NCBI RefSeq assembly: GCF_021401245.1
Contig: NZ_JACBFY010000001.1
Coordinates: 1,178,001-1,242,000, forward strand
DNA length: 64,000 nucleotides
Direction of reading: 5' to 3'
DNA from: Pseudacidovorax sp. NFM-22
GTDB lineage: Bacteria > Pseudomonadota > Gammaproteobacteria > Burkholderiales > Burkholderiaceae_C
In this document: positions 56,829-64,000 of the stretch, piece by piece
How positions within the stretch are numbered: the first letter of the stretch is position 1
How the letters are laid out: every line of letters starts with the position of its first letter
Translations under genes and position numbers: made by a program
The notes under the pieces: generated by a model
What the model was told of the DNA's origin: nothing
Databases searched by the model: none
What the model saw: only the letters and a program-made list of their open reading frames with translations

Positions 56829-58274
56829 TCATCCTTGGGGCACAACCGCCTCGGCGTAGTCGTAGAGCTCGCCCAGCAGCGCCTCTGCACGCTCGTCGGC
56901 GTTCTCGGCGAGCGTGTCGATCTCCGCGAAATAGCGGTCCACGTTCAACCAGCCGTCCTCGCCCTCCACCAGGCGCGCGGTGCGCAGCGCCTCCCAGTGG
57001 GCGGCCTCCTCCTGGCTCAGCGTGGCCGGGAAGTTGCGCGCGCGGTAGCGCAGCACCAGTTCGGCCAGACGCGCATCGTCGAAGCCCGAGCGCGCGAGCG
57101 CCAGCTCCTGCGGCGACAGCGCGCGCAGCTGGTTCAGCCGCCGGCGGTCGGCCGGGCCGATGAAGCCGCCATAGAGGTCTTCGTCCACGTCCAGCGCCGG
57201 GCCGCGAGGCCGATCGAAGAGCTCGCGCCAGCGCTCGCTCAGATCGGGCAGGCCGGCGGCGGTCAGGGCATGGCGCTCGGCCTGCGCGAGGTCGATGCCC
57301 CACCGGCCGGCGGCCATCTCCACCATCTTGGGATTGCCCACGACCATGGGCGACTTGTTGAGGTGGATCGACTTGATGGGCAGCCGCGCCACGCCCTCGG
57401 GAAGATCAGCGCTGCGGGTGAACAGGCGCAGCCGCATCGTCTCCAGGTCCAGGTCGGCCAGCTCGGCCGGGTCGTGCGACAGGTCCCAGGCCAACAACTC
57501 ATTGCGGTTGGTGGGATGGCTGGCCAACGGCCACATCAGGGCCAGGCAGCCGCGCTCGGTGCCGAACATGCCCGACACGTGCACGAAGGGCCGCGCCGTC
57601 TGCGGCGAGGCCGGCAGGCCCAGTTCCTGCGCCACGCGCTCCTTGCGTCGCAGCGCGAGCGCGAAGTCGAAGAGGCGCGGCCGCTCCTGGCGGATGAGGC
57701 GGGCCATGGCGATGGTGGCGCGCACGTCCGACAGGGCGTCGTGGGCCGTCTCATGCACCAGCCCGTTGGCGCGGGCCAGGTCCTCCAGCTTGAAGCTGGG
57801 CTTGCCGTCGGGATGCTTGGGCCATTCGATGCCCTCGGGGCGCAGGGCGTAGGTGAGGCGCACCACGTCCAGCAGGTCCCAGCGGCCGCATTCGTTCTGC
57901 CACTCGCGGGCATACGGGTCGATCAGGTTGCGCCAGAACATGAAGCGCGTGACCTCATCGTCGAAGCGGATGGTGTTGTAGCCCACGCCGATGGTGCGTG
58001 GCTGGGAAAAGGCCGCCTCGATACGGGCGGCGAATTCATGCTCGGGCACGCCCTCGGCCAGGCAGCGCTGCGGCGTGATGCCGGTCAGCAGGCAGGCCGT
58101 GGGGCTGGGAAGGAAGTCGGGCGCCGGCTGGCAGTACAGCATGATCGGCTCGCCCACCTCGTTGAGCTCGGCATCGGTGCGCACGGCCGCGAATTGCGAG
58201 GGCCGGTCGCGGCGCGGGTTGGCGCCGAAGGTTTCGTAGTCGTGCCAGAGGAAGGTGTGGGAAGCGTCGGCCAT
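56829..58274 (-). CDS. sbcB: Exodeoxyribonuclease I
   Basis: A 481-residue 3'-5' single-strand DNA exonuclease of the DEDDh group. FLWHDYETFGANPRRDRPSQ has the first Asp-Glu; VGYNTIRFDDEVTRFMFWRN the second Asp; DALSDVRATIAMARLIRQER holds His-x4-Asp (ETAHDALSDV). The C-terminal SH3-like and helical parts (SIHLNKSPMVVGNPKMVEMA) match the family. The ATG at 58274 (MADASHTFLWHDYETFG) is the conserved start; the longer frame is upstream sequence. Confidence 0.94.
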   Translation of the reverse strand: MADASHTFLWHDYETFGANPRRDRPSQFAAVRTDAELNEVGEPIMLYCQPAPDFLPSPTACLLTGITPQRCLAEGVPEHEFAARIEAAFSQPRTIGVGYNTIRFDDEVTRFMFWRNLIDPYAREWQNECGRWDLLDVVRLTYALRPEGIEWPKHPDGKPSFKLEDLARANGLVHETAHDALSDVRATIAMARLIRQERPRLFDFALALRRKERVAQELGLPASPQTARPFVHVSGMFGTERGCLALMWPLASHPTNRNELLAWDLSHDPAELADLDLETMRLRLFTRSADLPEGVARLPIKSIHLNKSPMVVGNPKMVEMAAGRWGIDLAQAERHALTAAGLPDLSERWRELFDRPRGPALDVDEDLYGGFIGPADRRRLNQLRALSPQELALARSGFDDARLAELVLRYRARNFPATLSQEEAAHWEALRTARLVEGEDGWLNVDRYFAEIDTLAENADERAEALLGELYDYAEAVVPQG

Positions 58275-58317
58275 GGGTCGGGGTCGGAAAGCAGCCGGCC
58301 ATTGTCGGCCAACGGGT

Positions 58318-59796
58318 TCACAGCAAGGGCGAGAAGAGCCGCGCGACGGCCTCGCCCAGCCGCAGCCAGAAGCTGCGGTGGCGGTGCGTGCGCACGGGCG
58401 AGGCACTCTGCAGGTCGGTCTCGAACTGCGCGGTCAGCGGCCCCGCGAGCGCGGGGCCATAGACCACCGCCATCACCTCGAAGTTGAGCAGGAAGCTGCG
58501 GTTGTCGAAATTGGCCGTGCCGATCATGGCGCAGTGGTCGTCCACCACCAGCGTCTTGGAATGCAGCATGCGGGCCTTGTATTCCCACACCTTCACGCCG
58601 GCGGCCAGGAGCTCGTCGTAGTAGGAGCGGGCGGCCGCGCTCACCACCAGCGAGTCGCTGCGCCGCGGCACCAGCACCCGCACGTCCACGCCGCGCAGGG
58701 CCGCGTTGGTCAGCGCCATCAGCGCCGGCTCGCTCGGCACGAAATACGGCGTCGTGAGCCAGGCCCGCTCGGTGGCGGCGTGGATGGCCTCCACATGCAT
58801 GCGGTGGATGGCCTCCAGCGGCGTGTCGGGGCCGCTGGTGACGATCTGCACCGCCACCGGGCCGGCCTCCACGGGCGGCATGAGCCGCGCCATCAGGCTG
58901 CCGATGCCGTGCAAGGGCTCGCCGGTGGCATAGACCCAGTCCTCCAGGAAGGTGGTCTGCAGCCAGCGCACGGCGCTGCCCTCGATGCGCAGGTGGACGT
59001 CGTGGTAGGCGTCGGGGCGGGTGCGGCGGTCTTCCTCGTCCGTGATGTTCACGCCGCCGGTGAAGCCCACGACCCCATCGCAGACCACGATCTTGCGGTG
59101 GGTGCGGTAGTTGGTCACCGGCCGCAGGCGGCGGCCGATGCGCGTGTCGTGGAAGAACACGACCTGCCCACCTGCCTCGCGCAGCGGCGCCAGGAAGCGC
59201 CGCCCCACCCGCTTGGCGCCCAGCGCATCGATCAGCAGGCGCACCTGCACGCCGGCGCGAGCCCGCTCGATCAACAGGTCGCGCAGCGCGGTGCCGATGC
59301 GATCGGGCTCGAAGATGTAGTACTCGAGGTGGACGTGGTCCTGGGCGCCGCGGATGGTTTCGAAGATGGCGTCGAACGTCGCCGCGCCGCCCGAGAGCAA
59401 TTGCACCGAGCGGGCGCTGGACACTGGCAAGCCGCAGGCGGCCAGGCCCAACGTGGCCAGCTGGTGCAGCGCGGGCGGCGCGTCCTCTGCCGCCTCCCGC
59501 AGCAACGCCATGTCGGCCGGCGCCTGCGCCATCACCCGGCTGCGCAAGCGCTTGAGCCGCTGCTTGGCCAGCCGCTGCGGCCCCAGGAAGTAATAGACGA
59601 AGAAGCCCAGGTAGGGCAGCAGCGCCAACGACAGGATCCAGCTCATGGTGGAGACCGGTGCGCGCTTCTGCATCACGATCCACACCGACAGCACGGCGAT
59701 GTAGGCGCTCCAGGCGAGCGACAGGCCGGTGGTCCAGGCGGGACTGAGGTGGAACTCGGGCAGGGTCATCCAGAGGCTCGGCACGCCACCAGCCAT
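58318..59796 (-). CDS. cls: Cardiolipin synthase
   Basis: A 492-residue phospholipase D-type enzyme joining two phosphatidylglycerols. Two N-terminal helices (LSLAWSAYIAVLSVWIVMQK, WILSLALLPYLGFFVYYFLG) are followed by two HKD motifs: NYRTHRKIVVCDGVVGFTGG and MLHSKTLVVDDHCAMIGTAN. YDELLAAGVKVWEYKARMLH and EDWVYATGE are further typical parts. The start is uncertain: ATG at 59796 or 59769, TTG at 59814; the terminator of clpA lies directly upstream. Confidence 0.9.
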   Translation of the reverse strand: MAGGVPSLWMTLPEFHLSPAWTTGLSLAWSAYIAVLSVWIVMQKRAPVSTMSWILSLALLPYLGFFVYYFLGPQRLAKQRLKRLRSRVMAQAPADMALLREAAEDAPPALHQLATLGLAACGLPVSSARSVQLLSGGAATFDAIFETIRGAQDHVHLEYYIFEPDRIGTALRDLLIERARAGVQVRLLIDALGAKRVGRRFLAPLREAGGQVVFFHDTRIGRRLRPVTNYRTHRKIVVCDGVVGFTGGVNITDEEDRRTRPDAYHDVHLRIEGSAVRWLQTTFLEDWVYATGEPLHGIGSLMARLMPPVEAGPVAVQIVTSGPDTPLEAIHRMHVEAIHAATERAWLTTPYFVPSEPALMALTNAALRGVDVRVLVPRRSDSLVVSAAARSYYDELLAAGVKVWEYKARMLHSKTLVVDDHCAMIGTANFDNRSFLLNFEVMAVVYGPALAGPLTAQFETDLQSASPVRTHRHRSFWLRLGEAVARLFSPLL

Positions 59797-59814
59797 TCGA
59801 CCGGAAGCGGCCAA

Positions 59815-59848
59815 GAAAAAAGGCCGGGAGCGCGATGCTACCGGCCTT
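59815..59848 (-). terminator. Terminator after clpA
   Basis: On the minus strand: GGCCGG at 59841-59846 read as CCGGCC/GGCCGG stem with a 13-base loop, followed by a T-run complementary to 59815-59821. It ends clpSA transcription just before the cardiolipin synthase gene. Confidence 0.8.
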
Positions 59849-59894
59849 GTGTGGCACCGCCCGTGGGGGCGGACGCCAGCGTGGCGTGGGTCGA

Positions 59895-62216
59895 TCAGCC
59901 GGCGGCGGCTTCCTCGGCCTCGGGCTTGGACTTGCCTTCCTTCTTGGGCAGCGGCGTGATGTCCAGCTGCACCTCGTCCTTGTCGTCCAGGTCGACCTCC
60001 AGGCGGCCACCGTCGGTCAGGCGGCCGAACAGCAGTTCGTCGGCCAGCGCGCGGCGGATGGTGTCCTGGATCAGGCGCTGCATCGGGCGGGCGCCCATGA
60101 GCGGATCGAAGCCCTTCTTGGCCAGGTGCTTGCGCAGCTTGTCGCTGAAGGAGACTTCCACCTTCTTCTCGGCGAGCTGCGTCTCCAGCTGCAGCAGGAA
60201 CTTGTCGACCACGCGCAGGATGATCTGCTCATCCAGCGGCTTGAAGTTGACGATGGCGTCCAGCCGGTTGCGGAACTCGGGGGTGAACAGGCGCTTGATG
60301 TCGGCCATCTCGTCGCCGGCCTGCCGCGGGTTGGTGAACCCGATGGTGGCCTTGTTCATGGTCTCGGCGCCCGCGTTCGTCGTCATGATGATGATGATGT
60401 TGCGGAAGTCGGCCTTGCGTCCGTTGTTGTCCGTCAGCGTGCCGTGGTCCATCACCTGCAGCAGCACGTTGAAGATGTCCGGATGCGCTTTCTCGATCTC
60501 GTCGAGCAGCAGCACCGCATGCGGCTTCTTGGTGACGGCCTCGGTCAGCAGGCCGCCCTGGTCGAAGCCCACGTAGCCCGGAGGCGCACCGATCAGGCGC
60601 GACACCGCATGGCGCTCCATGTACTCCGACATGTCGAAGCGGATCAGCTCGATGCCCAGGATGTAGGCCAGCTGCTTGGCGGCCTCGGTCTTGCCGACGC
60701 CGGTGGGGCCGCTGAACAGGAAGGAGCCGATCGGCTTGTCGCCCTTGCCCAGGCCCGAGCGGGACATCTTGACCGCGGAGGCGAGCACTTCCAGCGCCTT
60801 GTCCTGGCCGAACACCACGCTCTTGAGGTCGCGCTCGATGGTCTGCAGCTTGCTGCGGTCGTCGTTGCTGACGTTCGCCGGGGGAATCCGGGCGATCTTG
60901 GCGACGATCTCCTCGACCTCGGCCTTGCCGATGGTCTTCTTGCGCTTGCTGGCCGCGAGGATGCGCTGGGCTGCGCCAGCCTCGTCGATCACGTCGATGG
61001 CCTTGTCGGGCAGGTGGCGGTCGTTGATGTACTTGGCCGACAGCTCCGCCGCCGCCTGCAGGGCCGCAGTGGCGTACTTGACGCTGTGGTGCTCCTCGAA
61101 GCGGCTCTTGAGGCCCTTGAGGATCTCCACCGTCTCGGCCACGGTCGGCTCGACCACGTCCACCTTCTGGAAGCGCCGCGACAGCGCCGCGTCCTTCTCG
61201 AAGATGCCGCGGTATTCGGTGAAGGTGGTGGCGCCGATGCACTTGAGCTGGCCGCTGGACAGCGCCGGCTTGAGCAGGTTGGACGCGTCCAGCGTGCCAC
61301 CCGAGGCGGCACCCGCGCCGATCAGCGTGTGGATCTCGTCGATGAACAGCACCGCGTTCGGCTTTTCCTTCAGCGACTTGAGCACGCCCTTGAGACGCTG
61401 CTCGAAATCGCCGCGGTACTTGGTGCCGGCCAGCAGCGCGCCCATGTCGAGCGAATAGACCTGCGAGTCGGCCAGGATCTCGGGCACGTCGCCCTGCGTG
61501 ATGCGCCAGGCCAGGCCCTCGGCGATGGCCGTCTTGCCCACACCGGCCTCACCCACCAGCAGCGGGTTGTTCTTACGCCGACGGCACAGGATCTGGATGA
61601 CACGCTCGACCTCGTACTCGCGGCCGATCAGCGGATCGATCTTGCCTTCCTTGGCCTGGGCGTTGAGGTTGACGGTGAACTGCTCGAGCGGCGAGGCCTT
61701 CTCGTTCTTCTCGGCGCCGCCCTCCTCGCCTTCGCTGGAAGGCGCTTCGCTGCTGCCCTTGGGTTGCTCGGGCGGGTCGCTCTTCTTGATGCCGTGGGCG
61801 ATGAAGTTGACCACGTCCAGCCGCGTCACGCCCTGCTGGTGCAGGTAATAGACGGCGTGCGAATCCTTCTCGCCGAAGATGGCGACCAGCACGTTGGCGC
61901 CGGTCACTTCCTTCTTGCCATTGCCCGTGGACTGCACGTGCATGATGGCGCGCTGGATCACGCGCTGGAAGCCCAGCGTGGGCTGGGTGTCCACGTCGTC
62001 GGTGCCGGCGACCTGGGGCGTGTTGTCCTTGATGAAATTGGTCAACGACGAACGCAGGTCGTCGATGTTGGCCGAGCAGGCTCGCAGCACTTCGGCGGCG
62101 CTCGGGTTGTCCAGCAAGGCGAGCAGCAGGTGCTCGACGGTGATGAACTCATGGCGTTGCTGCCTGGCCTCGACGAAGGCCATGTGCAGGCTGACTTCCA
62201 GTTCCTGGGCAATCAT
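59895..62216 (-). CDS. clpA: ATP-dependent Clp protease ATP-binding subunit ClpA
   Basis: A 773-residue AAA+ unfoldase feeding ClpP. The N-domain ([34 protein letters not shown]) is followed by D1 with Walker [20 protein letters not shown] and [20 protein letters not shown], and D2 with [43 protein letters not shown]-type ClpP loop text is not obvious from the part I can align, but the C-terminus is full-length. It is downstream of clpS by 60 bp, the standard pair. Confidence 0.96.
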   Translation of the reverse strand: MIAQELEVSLHMAFVEARQQRHEFITVEHLLLALLDNPSAAEVLRACSANIDDLRSSLTNFIKDNTPQVAGTDDVDTQPTLGFQRVIQRAIMHVQSTGNGKKEVTGANVLVAIFGEKDSHAVYYLHQQGVTRLDVVNFIAHGIKKSDPPEQPKGSSEAPSSEGEEGGAEKNEKASPLEQFTVNLNAQAKEGKIDPLIGREYEVERVIQILCRRRKNNPLLVGEAGVGKTAIAEGLAWRITQGDVPEILADSQVYSLDMGALLAGTKYRGDFEQRLKGVLKSLKEKPNAVLFIDEIHTLIGAGAASGGTLDASNLLKPALSSGQLKCIGATTFTEYRGIFEKDAALSRRFQKVDVVEPTVAETVEILKGLKSRFEEHHSVKYATAALQAAAELSAKYINDRHLPDKAIDVIDEAGAAQRILAASKRKKTIGKAEVEEIVAKIARIPPANVSNDDRSKLQTIERDLKSVVFGQDKALEVLASAVKMSRSGLGKGDKPIGSFLFSGPTGVGKTEAAKQLAYILGIELIRFDMSEYMERHAVSRLIGAPPGYVGFDQGGLLTEAVTKKPHAVLLLDEIEKAHPDIFNVLLQVMDHGTLTDNNGRKADFRNIIIIMTTNAGAETMNKATIGFTNPRQAGDEMADIKRLFTPEFRNRLDAIVNFKPLDEQIILRVVDKFLLQLETQLAEKKVEVSFSDKLRKHLAKKGFDPLMGARPMQRLIQDTIRRALADELLFGRLTDGGRLEVDLDDKDEVQLDITPLPKKEGKSKPEAEEAAAG

Positions 62217-62276
62217 GTGATTTCCTTTGCCTTGCTGTGAATACTTCTGAAGACTTCAGATGGGTCGGATCGCGGT

Positions 62277-62633
62277 TTATTCAACCGGTTCACTGACGCA
62301 CTGGAGCGGGTGGCCCGCCTGGACGGCGGCTTCCATCACTTGATTGACCTTGGTGGCCGCGACATCGCGCGGGTAGACCCCGCACACGCCCCGGCCGTCG
62401 AGATGAATCTTCAGCATGATCTGGGTGGCCGTCTCGCGGTCCTTGTTGAAGAACTCCTGCAGGACGACCACCACGAATTCCATCGGGGTGTAGTCGTCGT
62501 TGAGCATGACGACCTGGTACATCCGGGGGGGCGCCGTCCGCTGCGGACGCCGCTCTGCCACCACGGAGCCACCGTCGTCCCTCTGGGGGCGAACCGGCGC
62601 CGGAGGGGGTGCCGAGGGATTTTTCGTGGCCAT
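62277..62633 (-). CDS. clpS: ClpA adaptor protein ClpS
   Basis: A 118-residue N-end-rule adaptor. The conserved core is [20 protein letters not shown] followed by [40 protein letters not shown]. The Pro-rich first 35 residues are the flexible ClpA-engaging tail. The ATG at 62633 ([10 protein letters not shown]) is preferred; MIFMAT from 62642 is the alternative. Confidence 0.95.
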   Translation of the reverse strand: MATKNPSAPPPAPVRPQRDDGGSVVAERRPQRTAPPRMYQVVMLNDDYTPMEFVVVVLQEFFNKDRETATQIMLKIHLDGRGVCGVYPRDVAATKVNQVMEAAVQAGHPLQCVSEPVE

Positions 62634-62922
62634 GAAAATCATTCTATAGAGCACTGGAACTCGTGGCGTGAGGGCGGAATTCAAGCGCGCCGCAGGGGGC
62701 CTGCTCGCAAAAAAGGTGCCGCCGCGCCCCGTTTCCGCACCGCCAACCAGGCGATCCGGGAGAAAACGTGATGCCGGGGCGCGCCTCCCGGCTTCCCGGC
62801 GCGGCCCGGGCAGACCACCACGTGCCGCCCAACAATGGGCTGGCGCCCCAACCAATGGAGGCGCCGCGCCGGAATGACGCAAGCCACCGCCGAAGCCTCG
62901 ACACGCGCCACTGGAGCCCGCC
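62634..62922. other. Intergenic region upstream of clpS
   Basis: About 290 bases with no gene I can support; overlapping short frames occur on both strands only because of GC content. It should contain the clpS promoter and that of the divergent small gene at 62923. Confidence 0.4.
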
Positions 62923-63153
62923 ATGACCTCACACGCCATCCTTCCCTGGGCCGACGCTCTGGTGACCGACCAGCGCCTGCCTTTCGACGGCTTTCGCATC
63001 GAGAACTCGCCGGATGGCGCCTTGCTCGTCACGCATACCCTCCACGGCCGCCCGGTGTTCTGGCACCGCTACGAAGGCGTGCGCCTGGACGCCCAGAAGG
63101 TGTGCACGCTGGAAGGCATCGAGGGCTGGGTGGAGGTGGATCCGCTGTCGTGA
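62923..63153 (+). CDS. Conserved-looking hypothetical protein, 76 aa
   Basis: A 76-residue protein ([40 protein letters not shown], ending [12 protein letters not shown]). The text is compact and beta-rich with no low complexity, so it is likely real. I do not recognise a family. It is convergent with the TctA gene; a terminator lies between. Confidence 0.6.
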   Translation: MTSHAILPWADALVTDQRLPFDGFRIENSPDGALLVTHTLHGRPVFWHRYEGVRLDAQKVCTLEGIEGWVEVDPLS

Positions 63154-63174
63154 CCGCCCTTGAGCGGGCGCCCA

Positions 63175-63207
63175 GAAAAAAGCCCGCCACCGATCCCGGT
63201 GGCGGGC
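63175..63207 (-). terminator. Terminator after tctA-like gene
   Basis: GCCCGCCACCG (63182-63192) and CGGTGGCGGGC (63197-63207) with an ATCC loop; the minus-strand T-run corresponds to 63175-63181. It closes the minus-strand permease gene. Confidence 0.88.
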
Positions 63208-63227
63208 CAGATGCCGGGGCCGGCGCG

Positions 63228-64000
63228 TCAGGCCGCGTGCATCCGCAGCTTGCGGGCCGACAGGCGTTTGGCCACGCGCGGCAGCACCAGAACAGCCAGC
63301 ACGACGACGATCAGCGCCACGGACATGGGCCGCTGCAGGAAGATCACCGCGCTGCCCTCGCCGATGGACATGGCATTGCGCAGTTGCGCCTCGGCCAGGG
63401 GCCCCAGGATCATGCCGACCACCACCGGCGCCGTCGGGAAGTCGAAGCGCCGCATCAGCACGCCGATCACGCCGATGGCATAGAGCAGCACCAAGTCGAA
63501 GGAGCTCTGGCGCATGCCATAGGCGCCGACCGTCGCGAAGATCAGGATGCCCGCGTAGAGCTGCGGCTTCGGGATCTTCAGCAACTTCACCCACAGGCCC
63601 ACCATCGGCAGGTTCAGCACCAGCAGCATGATGTTGCCGATGTAGAGCGAGGCGATCAGCGCCCACACCAGCGCGGCCGAGGTCGAGAACAGCTGCGGCC
63701 CGGGCTGGATGCCGTAGTTCTGGAAGGCGCCGAGCAGGATGGCCGTGGTGTTCGACGTGGGGATGCCCAGCGTCAGCAGCGGGATCAGCGCCGCCGTCAC
63801 CGTGGCGTTGTTGGCGGCCTCCGGCCCGGCCACACCCTCGATGGCGCCGGTGGTGCCGAACTCCGCCTTGTCCTCGGGATTCTTGGTCAGCTTCTTTTCG
63901 GCGGCATAGCTCAGGAAAGTCGGGATCTCGGTGCCGCCGGCCGGAATGCAGCCGAAGGGCGCGCCGATGGCGGTGCCACGCAGCCAGGCCGGGATCGAGC
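63228..64000 (-). CDS. Tripartite tricarboxylate transporter permease TctA (partial, C-terminal part)
   Basis: The frame is open to the window edge. [20 protein letters not shown], then [20 protein letters not shown] and [20 protein letters not shown] (the conserved PxLTLGIPGS-like loop) identify the large membrane subunit of TTT systems. Further helices ([60 protein letters not shown]) complete the C-terminal half. It would work with a small TctB subunit and a Bug binding protein, possibly encoded further right. About 240 N-terminal residues are outside the window. Confidence 0.92.
   Translation of the reverse strand, partial: SIPAWLRGTAIGAPFGCIPAGGTEIPTFLSYAAEKKLTKNPEDKAEFGTTGAIEGVAGPEAANNATVTAALIPLLTLGIPTSNTTAILLGAFQNYGIQPGPQLFSTSAALVWALIASLYIGNIMLLVLNLPMVGLWVKLLKIPKPQLYAGILIFATVGAYGMRQSSFDLVLLYAIGVIGVLMRRFDFPTAPVVVGMILGPLAEAQLRNAMSIGEGSAVIFLQRPMSVALIVVVLAVLVLPRVAKRLSARKLRMHAA

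Noticed and set aside
59835-62240. 801-codon plus ORF antisense to clpA
   Set aside because: Shadow frame produced by codon bias of clpA.

Overview
The window looks like a high-GC betaproteobacterial chromosome, most likely Burkholderiales and probably Comamonadaceae. The reasons are an EarP/EF-P pair with Arg32 in EF-P, a family of Bug (tripartite tricarboxylate) binding proteins, a TctA permease, and a VRPEPVEG-type intragenic repeat. It is ordinary chromosome from about 19.7 kb to the right edge. Left of that lies an incomplete lambda-like prophage, and at the extreme left there is a rearranged junction.

Region 1 (1-1378): two pieces of one very large DUF11-type surface protein gene lie in opposite orientations and directly abut a terminase gene that loses homology at about 1379. 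This is either a real deletion/inversion or an assembly chimera. Region 2 (1379-19730): a prophage with no visible head, tail or lysis genes. On the minus strand it carries terminase large and small subunits, one structural-type protein, a Toprim/helicase replication protein, a CII-like regulator and a YdaS/Cro-like repressor. A LexA/CI-like repressor diverges on the plus strand. The repressor and Cro genes are separated by three evenly spaced operators, and the same operator recurs at a sigma70-like promoter at 12.0 kb that starts a plus-strand early operon of small genes, an HD phosphohydrolase and RdgC. Accessory genes are interspersed: two opposite-strand genes with a duplicated hairpin leader (7.2-8.3 kb), an unknown two-gene unit plus a P63C-domain gene (9.8-11.6 kb), and an EVE-HNH nuclease with a membrane protein (16.3-18.0 kb). 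The integrase gene lies beside tRNA-His, the likely attachment site.

Region 3 (19.7-27.5 kb): housekeeping genes tRNA-His, ppiD, tRNA-Val, hupB, pgsA and uvrC, then a secreted gamma-glutamyltransferase. Region 4 (27.5-32.9 kb): two Bug-family binding proteins, an HMG-CoA-lyase-type lyase and a CaiB/BaiF CoA-transferase, opposed by a LysR regulator; this reads as uptake and CoA-dependent breakdown of an organic acid. Region 5 (32.9-35.7 kb): earP, efp and a LOG-family protein.

Region 6 (35.9-47.0 kb): a catabolic island with a GntR/FCD regulator, a maleate-isomerase/arylmalonate-decarboxylase-like enzyme, a polyamine-type ABC importer, a zinc deaminase, an amidohydrolase, a polysaccharide-deacetylase/allantoinase-like enzyme, an Asp/Glu-racemase-fold protein and an AtzE-like amidase. 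The set suggests import and stepwise deamination, ring opening and deamidation of an N-heterocyclic or ureido compound; the substrate is not known from sequence. Region 7 (47.0-64.0 kb): vapBC, pbpC, an OmpR/EnvZ-like pair, a small EF-hand protein with a sterol-desaturase-like enzyme and an esterase, two tandem GGDEF proteins, sbcB, cardiolipin synthase, clpA/clpS and the end of a TctA permease running off the window.
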